Source: an uncultured Clostridia bacterium (GTDB lineage Bacteria > Bacillota > Clostridia > Christensenellales > Borkfalkiaceae). From it: a stretch of DNA of 16,100 nt. The position numbers and the translations under genes were made by a program. The stretch lies in contig CANPYD010000011.1 of NCBI GenBank assembly GCA_947587775.1, positions 1 to 16,100 of the forward strand, written 5' to 3'. Positions 1-5,858 of the stretch are shown here, piece after piece (position 1 is the stretch's first letter; the number at the start of each line of letters is the position of its first letter). A model generated the notes under the pieces. It was given only the letters and a program-made list of their open reading frames with translations, was not told the DNA's origin and ran no database searches.

Positions 1-126
1 GTTCCCCCCATCCGTCACGGCTTGCGCCGTGCCACCCTCCCCCCCAAGGGGTAGGGCTCCCCCCCCGCCCTCTCAGCTCCCCTTGTAGGGGAGCCGGCGC
101 GCTGTCCTTGCGCGACTGAGGGGTTT
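1..126. repeat. Two multi-hairpin intergenic repeat units
   Basis: The first unit contains a perfect stem CACGGC (16-21) / GCCGTG (26-31). The second (76-126) shows the family signature: stem GCTCCCC / GGGGAGC around a TTGTA loop, then a GCGC / GCGC stem around TGTCCTT, then TGAGGGGTTTT. The same signature recurs near 5661, 8599 and 16021. No ORF with a ribosome binding site is visible. This looks like an interspersed REP/BIME-like repeat; the GC-rich block stops abruptly at about 127, where AT-rich promoter DNA begins. Confidence 0.75.
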
Positions 127-181
127 TCAAAAAAATCATGTCATATTTCCAAAAAATTTTTGAAAACGTATAAAAAAACAG

Positions 182-210
182 TTTACAAAAAAAATAAATA
201 CTAATATAAT
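182..210 (+). promoter_or_regulatory. Sigma-A-type promoter of the acidic zinc-ribbon gene
   Basis: TTTACA (182-187) and TATAAT (205-210) are separated by exactly 17 bases, inside a strongly AT-rich tract (122-215) unlike the GC-rich surroundings. Transcription should begin near 217. The GTG at 224 would then lie only a few bases into the message with no ribosome binding site, which supports the downstream start at 263. Confidence 0.8.
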
Positions 211-262
211 TTATTAGCCCGATGTGATGGGGGAATATCCGACCCACAGGAGGATAAATGAT

Positions 263-754
263 ATGGTACATTATATGAAGTGCCCGCGTTGCGAGCTCAA
301 CTACATCGACGCCGAAAAACAGGAGTACTGCGACGTCTGCCTTCGGGAAATGAAGGGTCTGAGCAGCGATATCGATGAGATCGAGGAAGTGGAGGAAGAG
401 ATGCCCACCGAGCTCTGTCCCATCTGCGGCGAAAATATGATGCGTTCCGGCGAGAAAATGTGCGACGAGTGCAAGAAGAAGGCGGAGTACGAAGTGGAAG
501 AGCCCGATCCCGAGGACGACGACGAGTGGAGAGAATATCTCGACGACGATACGGACGACCTCGACGAGGAGATGGGCAAGCTCGGCGAAGCGCTCGGCGG
601 CGAATTCGACGACGATGCCGAGGACGAGGAAGAAGAGGACGAAGAATACCACGGCGGCGACGACGAAGAGGATCTCGAATACGTCACGGGCGACGAGATC
701 TATTCGATCACGGACGACGAGGAAGACGATGACGACGAGGACGACGATTTTTAA
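263..754 (+). CDS. Hyperacidic double zinc-ribbon protein, unknown function
   Basis: This 163-residue protein belongs to no family I can name. The N-terminal part has two CxxC...CxxC zinc-ribbon motifs: C7/C10/C23/C26 and C52/C55/C67/C70. From about residue 75 it becomes a low-complexity Asp/Glu tail with little predicted structure, ending DDDDEDDDF. The start is chosen because AGGAGG (248-253) lies 9 bases before ATG 263; ATG 275 (reading MKCPRC) is an alternative, and GTG 224 is unlikely. An out-of-frame ATG at 258 opens a six-codon ORF whose TGA overlaps ATG 275. A good promoter precedes the gene and a strong terminator follows, so it may be monocistronic. The zinc ribbons suggest nucleic-acid or protein contacts; the tail could be a DNA mimic or a protein-recruitment tail. 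Both are inferences. Confidence 0.8.
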   Translation: MVHYMKCPRCELNYIDAEKQEYCDVCLREMKGLSSDIDEIEEVEEEMPTELCPICGENMMRSGEKMCDECKKKAEYEVEEPDPEDDDEWREYLDDDTDDLDEEMGKLGEALGGEFDDDAEDEEEEDEEYHGGDDEEDLEYVTGDEIYSITDDEEDDDDEDDDF

Positions 755-761
755 GCGGACC

Positions 762-788
762 ACGGCGGGCTTTTTGCCCGCCGTTTTT
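762..788 (+). terminator. Rho-independent terminator after the zinc-ribbon gene
   Basis: A perfect 9-bp stem (ACGGCGGGC 762-770 / GCCCGCCGT 776-784) with a TTTTT loop is followed by a T run to 788. It starts 7 bases after the stop codon. The next gene begins only 29 bases downstream with no obvious promoter between, so comF must rely on read-through or on a promoter inside the upstream gene. Confidence 0.9.
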
Positions 789-817
789 CATGAACGGAAA
801 GAGGAAAAGGAGCAAGC

Positions 818-1561
818 ATGAACCCTTTCACATGGATCTCCGCACGGATCCGCCGCTATGACGACGAACACAATTTCACATGCGATCTCTGCGGCCGCGA
901 AGTGTTTTCAGGGGAGCATGTCTGCGAACCCTGCCGCAGTGTCCTTCCGTGGAACGACGGCAACGTCTGTCCGCTCTGCGGAAGAAAGGTGGGGGAGAAG
1001 GGGATCTGCCTCGAATGCAAGTTCAAGCGCCTGCCCGTCGATAAGGCGCGGTCTGTCCTTCTCCATGAAGGAGAGGCGGCGCGGCTCGTCATGCGGGCAA
1101 AGAAGCACAAATATCTCTGCCGCACTCTTGCCGAGCTCATGGAGCCCTTTCTCAAAGAATTTGCGGACGCCGACGCGCTCGTCTTTGTCCCGATGACGGA
1201 GAAGGCATACAAAAAGCGGGGCTATAACCAGTCCCGCCTCATTGCCGAGGAGCTCTCCCGCCGCAGCGGTCTGCCTGTCCTCGACGTTGCAACCAAGACC
1301 CGCGAGACGGACGCGCAGAAGTCGCTCGGACGGCAGGCGCGTGAGAAAAATCTCGAGGGCTGTTTTCATATTTTCGACCGCAAGGGCGTCAAGGGGAAGA
1401 AGCTCCTCATCATCGACGATACCCTCACCACGGGCGCGACGGCGGGGGAGTACGCTTCCCGTCTCAAACGTGCGGGAGCGACCGTCGTCTATGCGCTCAC
1501 CGCGACGAGCGTACAGACAAAGTACCCCTTCGGGAAACCCCCTTCGGAGACAAAAAAGTAA
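818..1561 (+). CDS. comF: ComF family phosphoribosyltransferase-like protein
   Basis: A 247-residue cytosolic protein of the ComF/ComFC (GntX) family, whose members are needed for DNA uptake in naturally competent bacteria but occur widely in species not known to be competent. The N-terminal zinc-binding region has C22/C25/C36/C39 and C51/C54/C64/C67. The C-terminal type I phosphoribosyltransferase fold carries the family RGYNQ motif (134-138) and the PRPP loop LLIIDDTLTTGAT (196-208). ATG 818 follows AAAAGGAG (805-812). The partner helicase comFA is not in the window. The gene upstream also has paired CxxC ribbons, but that is not evidence of shared function. The stop codon lies 3 bases from the end of the convergent DegV gene, with no terminator between them. 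The family call is firm; the biochemical role in this organism is unknown. Confidence 0.92.
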   Translation: MNPFTWISARIRRYDDEHNFTCDLCGREVFSGEHVCEPCRSVLPWNDGNVCPLCGRKVGEKGICLECKFKRLPVDKARSVLLHEGEAARLVMRAKKHKYLCRTLAELMEPFLKEFADADALVFVPMTEKAYKKRGYNQSRLIAEELSRRSGLPVLDVATKTRETDAQKSLGRQAREKNLEGCFHIFDRKGVKGKKLLIIDDTLTTGATAGEYASRLKRAGATVVYALTATSVQTKYPFGKPPSETKK

Positions 1562-1564
1562 GCC

Positions 1565-2509
1565 TTACACCTTTGCATTTGCAGGCGCGCGCCGACCGGC
1601 GGGCGCTTTTTCAGGCTTCTCCTGCCCCCGTCTGTCCGTTCCCCAGAAGAAGAGCGCGACCGTATCGGGCCCGACATGGGTGCCCGAGCAGACGTCATAA
1701 TACTCCACGATCACATCTTGGACGCCGCGCGCTTTCAACTCTTCCGCAAGATAGAGGGCGTCCTCTTCGCAGTCCGCATGGGTGATGGCGACGGTCTGCG
1801 TCTCGGGGGAGCGGACATTCTTGTCGAAGGCGTCGAGGAGCGCCGCGAGCGCCCGCTTTCTGCCCCGCGCCCTGTCGAAAAAGACGATCTTGGCGTTCTT
1901 TTCGCCGTCCGCACGCAGAATGGGTTTGATCCCGAGGAGCGTCCCCGCGATTGCGACGGCGGCGGAGATCCTTCCGCCCCGCCTCAGGTATCTGAGATCG
2001 CCGACGGTGAGGTAGCTGTTGACTTTATAGCGGTTCTGCTCGAACCATTCGGCGCAGGCGTCGATGCTCTCTCCCATGTCCCTCAGATCGGCGACGCGCA
2101 GCACGAGGAGCCCCTCGCCCATCGAGGCGTTCACGCTGTCCGTGACGACGATCTTGCGGGCGGGGAAGGCCGCTTCCAGCTCCTTTTTTGCGGCGAGCGC
2201 CTGCTGATAGCTCCCGCTGATGCCAGAGGCGATGGTGATGAGAAAGACGTCCCTGCCCGCTTCGAGTGAAGGGGTGAGGGCGGAGAGAAAGCGCTCCTTG
2301 GAGATGAGAGAGGTCTTGAATTCCTCTCCCGCGCGCATTCTTTGGTAGTGGCGGCGGGCAAGCTCACGGAAGGGGATCTCTTGGGAGTAGCAGAGCGCTT
2401 CCGTCTCGCCCGAGAGATAGGTATAGGGGATCACGCGGATGTCCCGCGCGGCGATGAGCGGATCAGGGATATTTGCCGATGAGTCCGTGAACAGATCGAA
2501 TTGCATCAT
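1565..2509 (-). CDS. DegV family fatty-acid-binding protein
   Basis: A 314-residue DegV protein. In Bacillota these bind a fatty acid and, as FakB, present it to the kinase FakA for phosphorylation before phospholipid synthesis. Family landmarks are TDSSANIP (8-15), the TS pair at 66-67, SGISGSY (95-101), YLRRGGRI (174-181) and GTHVGPDTVALFF (276-288). Residues 290-314 form a short Lys/Arg/Pro/Ala-rich tail that looks disordered. The start at 2509 is fixed by AAGGAG four bases upstream on the minus strand; the frame stays open to 2641 but lacks a site there. A second ATG follows immediately (2506). No fakA is present here. DegV paralogues are common, so which lipid it binds cannot be told from sequence. 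Confidence 0.93.
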   Translation of the reverse strand: MMQFDLFTDSSANIPDPLIAARDIRVIPYTYLSGETEALCYSQEIPFRELARRHYQRMRAGEEFKTSLISKERFLSALTPSLEAGRDVFLITIASGISGSYQQALAAKKELEAAFPARKIVVTDSVNASMGEGLLVLRVADLRDMGESIDACAEWFEQNRYKVNSYLTVGDLRYLRRGGRISAAVAIAGTLLGIKPILRADGEKNAKIVFFDRARGRKRALAALLDAFDKNVRSPETQTVAITHADCEEDALYLAEELKARGVQDVIVEYYDVCSGTHVGPDTVALFFWGTDRRGQEKPEKAPAGRRAPANAKV

Positions 2510-2518
2510 TGTTTCTCC

Positions 2519-2536
2519 TTGCAGGAATGCCTGCAA
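2519..2536 (-). promoter_or_regulatory. Perfect inverted repeat at the degV transcription start
   Basis: TTGCAGG and CCTGCAA form a perfect 7-bp inverted repeat around a 4-base centre. It sits between the predicted -10 box and the ribosome binding site, covering the expected +1 region and touching the AAGGAG. It could be a repressor operator or a 5' mRNA hairpin limiting ribosome access. Confidence 0.5.
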
Positions 2537-2540
2537 CATT

Positions 2541-2569
2541 AGGATACCGCAGGAGATACAAAAATACAA
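2541..2569 (-). promoter_or_regulatory. Promoter of the DegV gene
   Basis: Read on the minus strand, TTGTAT (2569-2564) and TATCCT (2546-2541) are separated by 17 bases. Both are imperfect but reasonable sigma-A boxes. The predicted start of transcription falls at the edge of the inverted repeat 2519-2536, giving a leader of about 25-30 bases. Confidence 0.55.
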
Positions 2570-2653
2570 CCTACCGTTTGAATTTACCGATATATTCTGC
2601 GGAAGGGGAACTCCACTCCGCAAAAAAACGGCTCTACCCACGGTAGAAATGCC

Positions 2654-2679
2654 AAACCCGTGAGGGTTTTTTCTTTTTT
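2654..2679 (+). terminator. Orphan terminator-like hairpin in the divergent spacer
   Basis: AAACCC (2654-2659) pairs with GGGTTT (2664-2669) around GTGA, followed by a T-rich run to 2679. The T run is on the plus strand only, yet no plus-strand gene lies between here and the convergent comF end. A second stem, TGCGGA (2598-2603) / TCCGCA (2617-2622), precedes it. The spacer 2510-2828 otherwise holds the DegV promoter and the deacetylase leader. Confidence 0.45.
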
Positions 2680-2709
2680 ATGCCGAAAAAGGAGAGGAAG
2701 CCTTCCGCC

Positions 2710-2740
2710 GTCATAATCGGAAAAACGGCGAATATACATA
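2710..2740 (+). promoter_or_regulatory. Possible sporulation-sigma (SigE-like) promoter
   Basis: GTCATAAT (2710-2717) and TATACATA (2733-2740) are separated by 15 bases and partly resemble the SigE -35 and -10 elements of Bacillus. They lie about 90 bases before a PdaB-like gene, whose Bacillus homologue is sporulation-controlled. The match is partial and I rely on the gene context. Confidence 0.25.
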
Positions 2741-2828
2741 GAGAGAGAAAAACGACCGCCCTCGTCCGATTTCGACAGGACTTCCCCGTTTTCCCCCGAA
2801 AATCTATGATAGGATACAGGTATTGCCA

Positions 2829-3599
2829 ATGCAGATTCTGACGGTTCGGCTCAAAACGCTCCTGATGGCGGGCGCGATCGCATTTGTGACGGTCGCCGCG
2901 CTCCTCTGCGCGCACTTCACGGGCGCCGTGGAAGTCTATTCGAGCGCAACCCGCTCCCTTCCCATCTATAACGTTGCGCGCGAGGACAACAAGATCGCCA
3001 TCTCCTTCGACTGTGCTTGGGGGGTGGAGCATACCGACAAGATCCTCGAAAACCTCGCCGCGGGCAAGATAAAGGCGACCTTCTTCACTGTGGAATTCTG
3101 GGCGAAGGAGCATGCGGATTATCTCAAAAAGATCGCGGACGCGGGGCACGAGATCGGCACGCACAGCGCGACGCATTCGTACATGTCCCGCCTCTCCGAG
3201 AGTGAGATCCGCGCAGAGCTGACGTCCTCTTCCGAGGCGATCACGGCGGTGACGGGCAAGAGTGTGGAGCTCTTCCGCCCCCCGTTCGGGGATTATGACG
3301 ACCTTCTCATCGACACGGCGAACGCCATGGGGCTGTATCCCATCCAGTGGGACGTGGATTCCCTCGACTGGAAGGATCTTTCGGCTTCGGACATTGCCGA
3401 ACGCGTCGTCTCGCGGGTGAAGAGCGGCTCCATCATCTTATGCCATAATAACGGGCTCTACACGGCGGACGCGCTCCCGATCATCATCGATACCTTGCAC
3501 GCGAAGGGCTTTGAATTTGTGCCCATCGGCGAACTTATCTACCGCGAGAACTACTCCATCGACAGCGCAGGCATGCAGCACACCAACGCCTCGGTGTAG
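2829..3599 (+). CDS. Membrane-anchored polysaccharide deacetylase, PdaB-like
   Basis: A 256-residue NodB-fold carbohydrate esterase (CE4) with an N-terminal membrane anchor (about residues 10-30), so the catalytic domain faces outward. All five motifs are visible: SFDCAWG (59-65, with D61), the zinc histidines H112 and H116 in THSATH, RPPFG (150-154), WDVDSLDW (174-181) and LCH (204-206). The FDxxWG form of motif 1 is typical of the PdaB sporulation branch rather than the TFDDG form of ordinary peptidoglycan deacetylases. Likely substrate is N-acetylated cell-wall or cortex glycan. The start is uncertain: ATG 2829 is preferred (CAGG 8 bases upstream) but TTG 2823 is in frame. Both give the same mature domain. 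It is followed by repeats, with no terminator seen. Confidence 0.9.
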   Translation: MQILTVRLKTLLMAGAIAFVTVAALLCAHFTGAVEVYSSATRSLPIYNVAREDNKIAISFDCAWGVEHTDKILENLAAGKIKATFFTVEFWAKEHADYLKKIADAGHEIGTHSATHSYMSRLSESEIRAELTSSSEAITAVTGKSVELFRPPFGDYDDLLIDTANAMGLYPIQWDVDSLDWKDLSASDIAERVVSRVKSGSIILCHNNGLYTADALPIIIDTLHAKGFEFVPIGELIYRENYSIDSAGMQHTNASV

Positions 3600-3622
3600 G
3601 GGGACGTTCCCGCGAGGAGTGT

Positions 3623-3690
3623 CTTGCCTTCCCCACTCCGGGGAAGTACCCGAATCGCCCCCCTTGCTTCCCCTTTTAGGGGAAGTCAAG
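3623..3690. repeat. Two short CTTCCCC/GGGGAAG hairpin repeats
   Basis: CTTCCCC (3628-3634) / GGGGAAG (3640-3646) and CTTCCCC (3667-3673) / GGGGAAG (3679-3685) are two stems of one family with different loops (ACTCC and TTTTA). The second is closed by an outer CTTG / CAAG pair (3663-3666 / 3687-3690). The same module occurs at 5750, 8909, 14625 and 14667. Confidence 0.75.
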
Positions 3691-3719
3691 AAATAAGGTG
3701 ACGTAATTCAAAATCGTTG

Positions 3720-3801
3720 CCCACCCCCTTAGTCCCCCTCCTTAGGAGGGGGCATGGCTCCTCCCGAGGAGGAGCTGTCACCGCAAGGTGACTGAGGTGG
3801 G
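3720..3801. repeat. Three-hairpin repeat closed by CCCACC/GGTGGG
   Basis: Three consecutive perfect stems, CCCCCTCC/GGAGGGGG (3734-3752), GCTCCTCC/GGAGGAGC (3757-3775) and GTCACC/GGTGAC (3777-3792), are enclosed by CCCACC (3720-3725) and GGTGGG (3796-3801). The nested layout would fold the whole unit into a multibranch structure. An expanded relative in the opposite orientation lies at 14783-15010. Confidence 0.75.
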
Positions 3802-3840
3802 CACGCTACAAATCACTTGCCTTAGGCGGAATTCACTTCC

Positions 3841-3912
3841 GCTGCCCCGCCCGTATTTCTATTGTACTACTAAGGGCGGCACGAGGAGCGTAAGCGACGA
3901 AGTAGGGCGACC
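3841..3912. repeat. Second copy of a hairpin element also found at 8665
   Basis: Shares with 8665-8735 the block TGCCCCGC, a stem-loop with an AT-rich loop, GGCACGAG and CGAAGTAG. The stem is CCGCCC (3847-3852) / GGGCGG (3874-3879) here and CCGCGC/GCGCGG there: one pair flipped with pairing kept. This copy lacks the long inverted termini of the copy at 8656-8812. It runs directly into core copy A. Confidence 0.6.
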
Positions 3913-3918
3913 CAATTT

Positions 3919-3991
3919 GTCGAACTCCTTCGACTTAATGTCGTGTGAAACAGAACAGGGGCGGCCGAACCGCAGGCAAAAAACTTAACCC
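3919..3991 (+). repeat. Conserved-core structured element, copy A (lacks 3' hairpin)
   Basis: A perfect small hairpin GTCGAA (3919-3924) / TTCGAC (3929-3934) and the spacer TTAA precede a diverged copy of the core that begins TGTCGTGTGAAACAG at 3939 and runs to about 3991. Copies B and C continue into a long hairpin beginning TCGC and ending GCGAAA. Copy A passes straight from AACCC to CGAAAC, as if that hairpin were missing. The element occupies the leader of the SSB-like gene. Strand is that of copies B and C as read. Confidence 0.65.
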
Positions 3992-4030
3992 GAAACATCA
4001 AACGAAACACTTGGAGGTACCAAAACGAAT

Positions 4031-4708
4031 ATGGATCACAGTACGGAAAAGAACAACAGAGTCTATTTTTGCGGCGAGATCGTCTCCGAAGCGACTTTCT
4101 CGCACGAGGTGTACGGCGAGGGCTTCTACGAATTTTACGTCAGAGTGCTGCGCCTTTCGGGACAGGCGGACATCCTGCCCGTCACCATCTCCGAGCGGCT
4201 CATCGAGGGGAACGATCTCAAAGTCGGGAGTCTCCTCTGCGCCCTCGGACAATTCCGCTCCTACAACAAGCTGGAAGGGGGGAGAAGCCGCCTCATGCTC
4301 ACCGTTTTTGTACGGGAGATCGTGGACATGGCCCCCTCAAAGAACCCCAACAGCATCGTGCTCTCGGGCTATATCTGCAAACCGCCCGTCTACCGCACGA
4401 CCCCCTTCAACCGCGAGATCGCGGACATCCTCGTCGCCGTCAACCGCGCCTACAACAAGTCCGATTACATCCCCTGCATCGCATGGGGACGCAACGCACG
4501 GTTCGTGCAGAATCTGAAGGTGGGGGACAGGATCGCCCTCTCGGGAAGGATCCAGAGCCGCGAGTATCAGAAAAAGCTCAGCGAGGACAACGTCGTCACG
4601 ATGACCGCCTATGAAGTTTCCGTCTCCAAGCTCGCCGCGTTCGAGGACGGGGACAGCTTCGATCTCGACGGCGAGTTCGACCTCTATGCCTCTTCCGAAC
4701 AGCCCTGA
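4031..4708 (+). CDS. SSB-like protein with two OB domains
   Basis: A 225-residue protein built from two oligonucleotide-binding folds: a diverged one at about 8-104 and a clearer SSB-type domain at about 106-202 (NSIVLSGYI, IPCIAWG, DRIALSGRIQSREYQ). It should bind single-stranded DNA in the cytoplasm, probably in replication or repair. The C-terminal region is acidic (EDGDSFDLDGEFD) but ends YASSEQP and lacks the DDDIPF-type tip with which housekeeping SSB recruits partners, so it is probably not the main SSB. ATG 4031 follows GGAGG (4013-4017) at a long spacing of 13 bases. The leader contains core copy A. The next gene has its own promoter beginning 11 bases after this stop codon, so the two are not one obligate operon. 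Confidence 0.8.
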   Translation: MDHSTEKNNRVYFCGEIVSEATFSHEVYGEGFYEFYVRVLRLSGQADILPVTISERLIEGNDLKVGSLLCALGQFRSYNKLEGGRSRLMLTVFVREIVDMAPSKNPNSIVLSGYICKPPVYRTTPFNREIADILVAVNRAYNKSDYIPCIAWGRNARFVQNLKVGDRIALSGRIQSREYQKKLSEDNVVTMTAYEVSVSKLAAFEDGDSFDLDGEFDLYASSEQP

Positions 4709-4718
4709 AAAATTTTAC

Positions 4719-4747
4719 TTGACAACCCGCGCCGTTTCGGGTAAAAT
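4719..4747 (+). promoter_or_regulatory. Near-consensus sigma-A promoter of the acyltransferase gene
   Basis: A perfect TTGACA (4719-4724) and TAAAAT (4742-4747) are 17 bases apart. The expected start near 4754 leaves a leader of only about 13 bases, which contains GGAG (4757-4760). Confidence 0.88.
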
Positions 4748-4766
4748 ATCCTAAACGGAGCAAGAT

Positions 4767-5561
4767 ATGGCACGGAAGAGAACGAAAAATCAGATCATCC
4801 GCGGGATCCAGGCGACGCTCGAGAGGCATCGCCGTTTCGATTTCCGCTATATTCCTCTTCTCGGCGACTGGAAGATGCCCGATAAGAACTTCCGGTACAG
4901 GCAAAGGGGGTTTGACCGCGTCCTCACGGGGTTCTGGCGCACCGTGCTCTTTCTCTTCACCCGCCTCTTTCTATTTTTCGCCTACGGCGGCGTGCGGGTA
5001 GAGGGGAAGAAGAACCTCAAAGCGCTCAAAAAGCAGGGCGCGATCTCCGTCTGCAACCATTTCAATTATATCGATACCCTGATCGTCCGCACGGCGGTCG
5101 GGCACTTCCGCTCCTTCCACACCATGGGGCCGTGGAACAATAAGACGGGCTTCGGCGGGCATATCATCCGCCACGGCGGTATGTGGCCCTTTTCCAAGGA
5201 CCGCGAAGCGACGCGCGCCCTCAATACGGAGATGGAGCGGCAGCTCAAAAAGGGGAGTATCGTCAATTTCTATGCCGAACAGGTCATGTGGACGAACTAT
5301 CAGAAGCCCCGCCCCATGAAGGACGGCGCATTCCACTATGCGATGAAGTTTTCCGTCCCCGTCCTGCCGGTATTCTGCACCTTCAAACGCAACAAAAAGG
5401 GACATCTGAAGCGGATCCGCATTCACATCATGCCCGCGGTCTATGCGGACGAGACGCTCCCCCGCGCCGAGCGCATGCAGGACATGAAGCGCCGCGCCGA
5501 AGCGGCCTGGAAGGAGTGCTACGAAAAAGCGTACGGCATCCCGCTTGTCTATGAGTCGTAA
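4767..5561 (+). CDS. PlsC-type lysophospholipid acyltransferase
   Basis: A 264-residue member of the 1-acyl-glycerol-3-phosphate acyltransferase family, which transfers an acyl chain to a lysophospholipid at the inner membrane face. The catalytic HX4D motif is NHFNYID with H98 and D103; the family FPEGTR motif is replaced by FYAEQ (168-172), and PVLPV (198-202) fits motif IV. A hydrophobic segment at 57-73 would anchor it to the membrane. The first 50 residues are basic and not part of the catalytic core. The changed motif III suggests a branch with a non-standard acyl acceptor, so I do not assign plsC itself. Its strong private promoter implies constitutive expression. No terminator is seen; repeats follow. 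Confidence 0.87.
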   Translation: MARKRTKNQIIRGIQATLERHRRFDFRYIPLLGDWKMPDKNFRYRQRGFDRVLTGFWRTVLFLFTRLFLFFAYGGVRVEGKKNLKALKKQGAISVCNHFNYIDTLIVRTAVGHFRSFHTMGPWNNKTGFGGHIIRHGGMWPFSKDREATRALNTEMERQLKKGSIVNFYAEQVMWTNYQKPRPMKDGAFHYAMKFSVPVLPVFCTFKRNKKGHLKRIRIHIMPAVYADETLPRAERMQDMKRRAEAAWKECYEKAYGIPLVYES

Positions 5562-5582
5562 GGGGGTAGGGCTTGGGATAAC

Positions 5583-5652
5583 CGCGTCATCCTGAGCTGA
5601 TAGGGCTGTACAAAGTCCGAATTGCAATTCCGCGAAGGATCCCGGAGAACGG
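5583..5652. repeat. Partial copy of the 8656-8812 inverted-terminus element
   Basis: Begins CGCGTCATCCTG (5583-5594), identical to the left terminus at 8656-8667, and contains CGAAGGATCCCG, shared with 8733-8744. The right half and right terminus are absent, so this is a half element or internally deleted copy. Confidence 0.6.
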
Positions 5653-5660
5653 AGTCCCTC

Positions 5661-5774
5661 CCTTGGCTCCCCTTGTAGGGGAGCTGTCACGAAGTGACTG
5701 AGGGGTTTTGACGCCGAGTTGCGAAAACCCTATCCCCCGCTGCGCGGGTACTTCCCCTAAGAGGGGAAGCAAGG
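5661..5774. repeat. Composite multi-hairpin repeat closed by CCTTG/CAAGG
   Basis: In order: GCTCCCC/GGGGAGC (5666-5684), GTCAC/GTGAC (5686-5698), TGAGGGGTTTT, a stem GGGTTTT/AAAACCC (5703-5709 / 5724-5730), CCCGC/GCGGG, and CTTCCCC/GGGGAAG to about 5769, all enclosed by CCTTG (5661-5665) and CAAGG (5770-5774). The same module order occurs in reverse orientation at 14663-14782. A weaker stem follows at about 5790-5813. No gene is visible in 5562-5858. Confidence 0.75.
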
Positions 5775-5827
5775 AAGGTGCTGCGCGGGTGCTTCCCTTG
5801 AAATGGGCAGCCGAGGGAAAAATCCAT

Positions 5828-5854
5828 AAAAAAACAGCGCCGCGGAGGCGCTGT
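5828..5854 (-). terminator. Rho-independent terminator of the glyQS-glycosyltransferase operon
   Basis: A perfect 8-bp stem ACAGCGCC (5834-5841) / GGCGCTGT (5847-5854) with a 5-base loop is followed on the minus strand by seven T residues. It begins a few bases after the glycosyltransferase stop codon. Confidence 0.9.
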
Positions 5855-5858
5855 TCGT

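Noticed and set aside
460..732. Arg-rich plus-strand frame inside the zinc-ribbon gene
   Set aside because: It is the frame-shifted reading of the Asp/Glu (GAC/GAG/GAA) repeats and has no ribosome binding site.
1555..1570. Bidirectional terminator between convergent comF and degV
   Set aside because: Only three bases separate the stop codons and no hairpin with a T run is visible on either strand.
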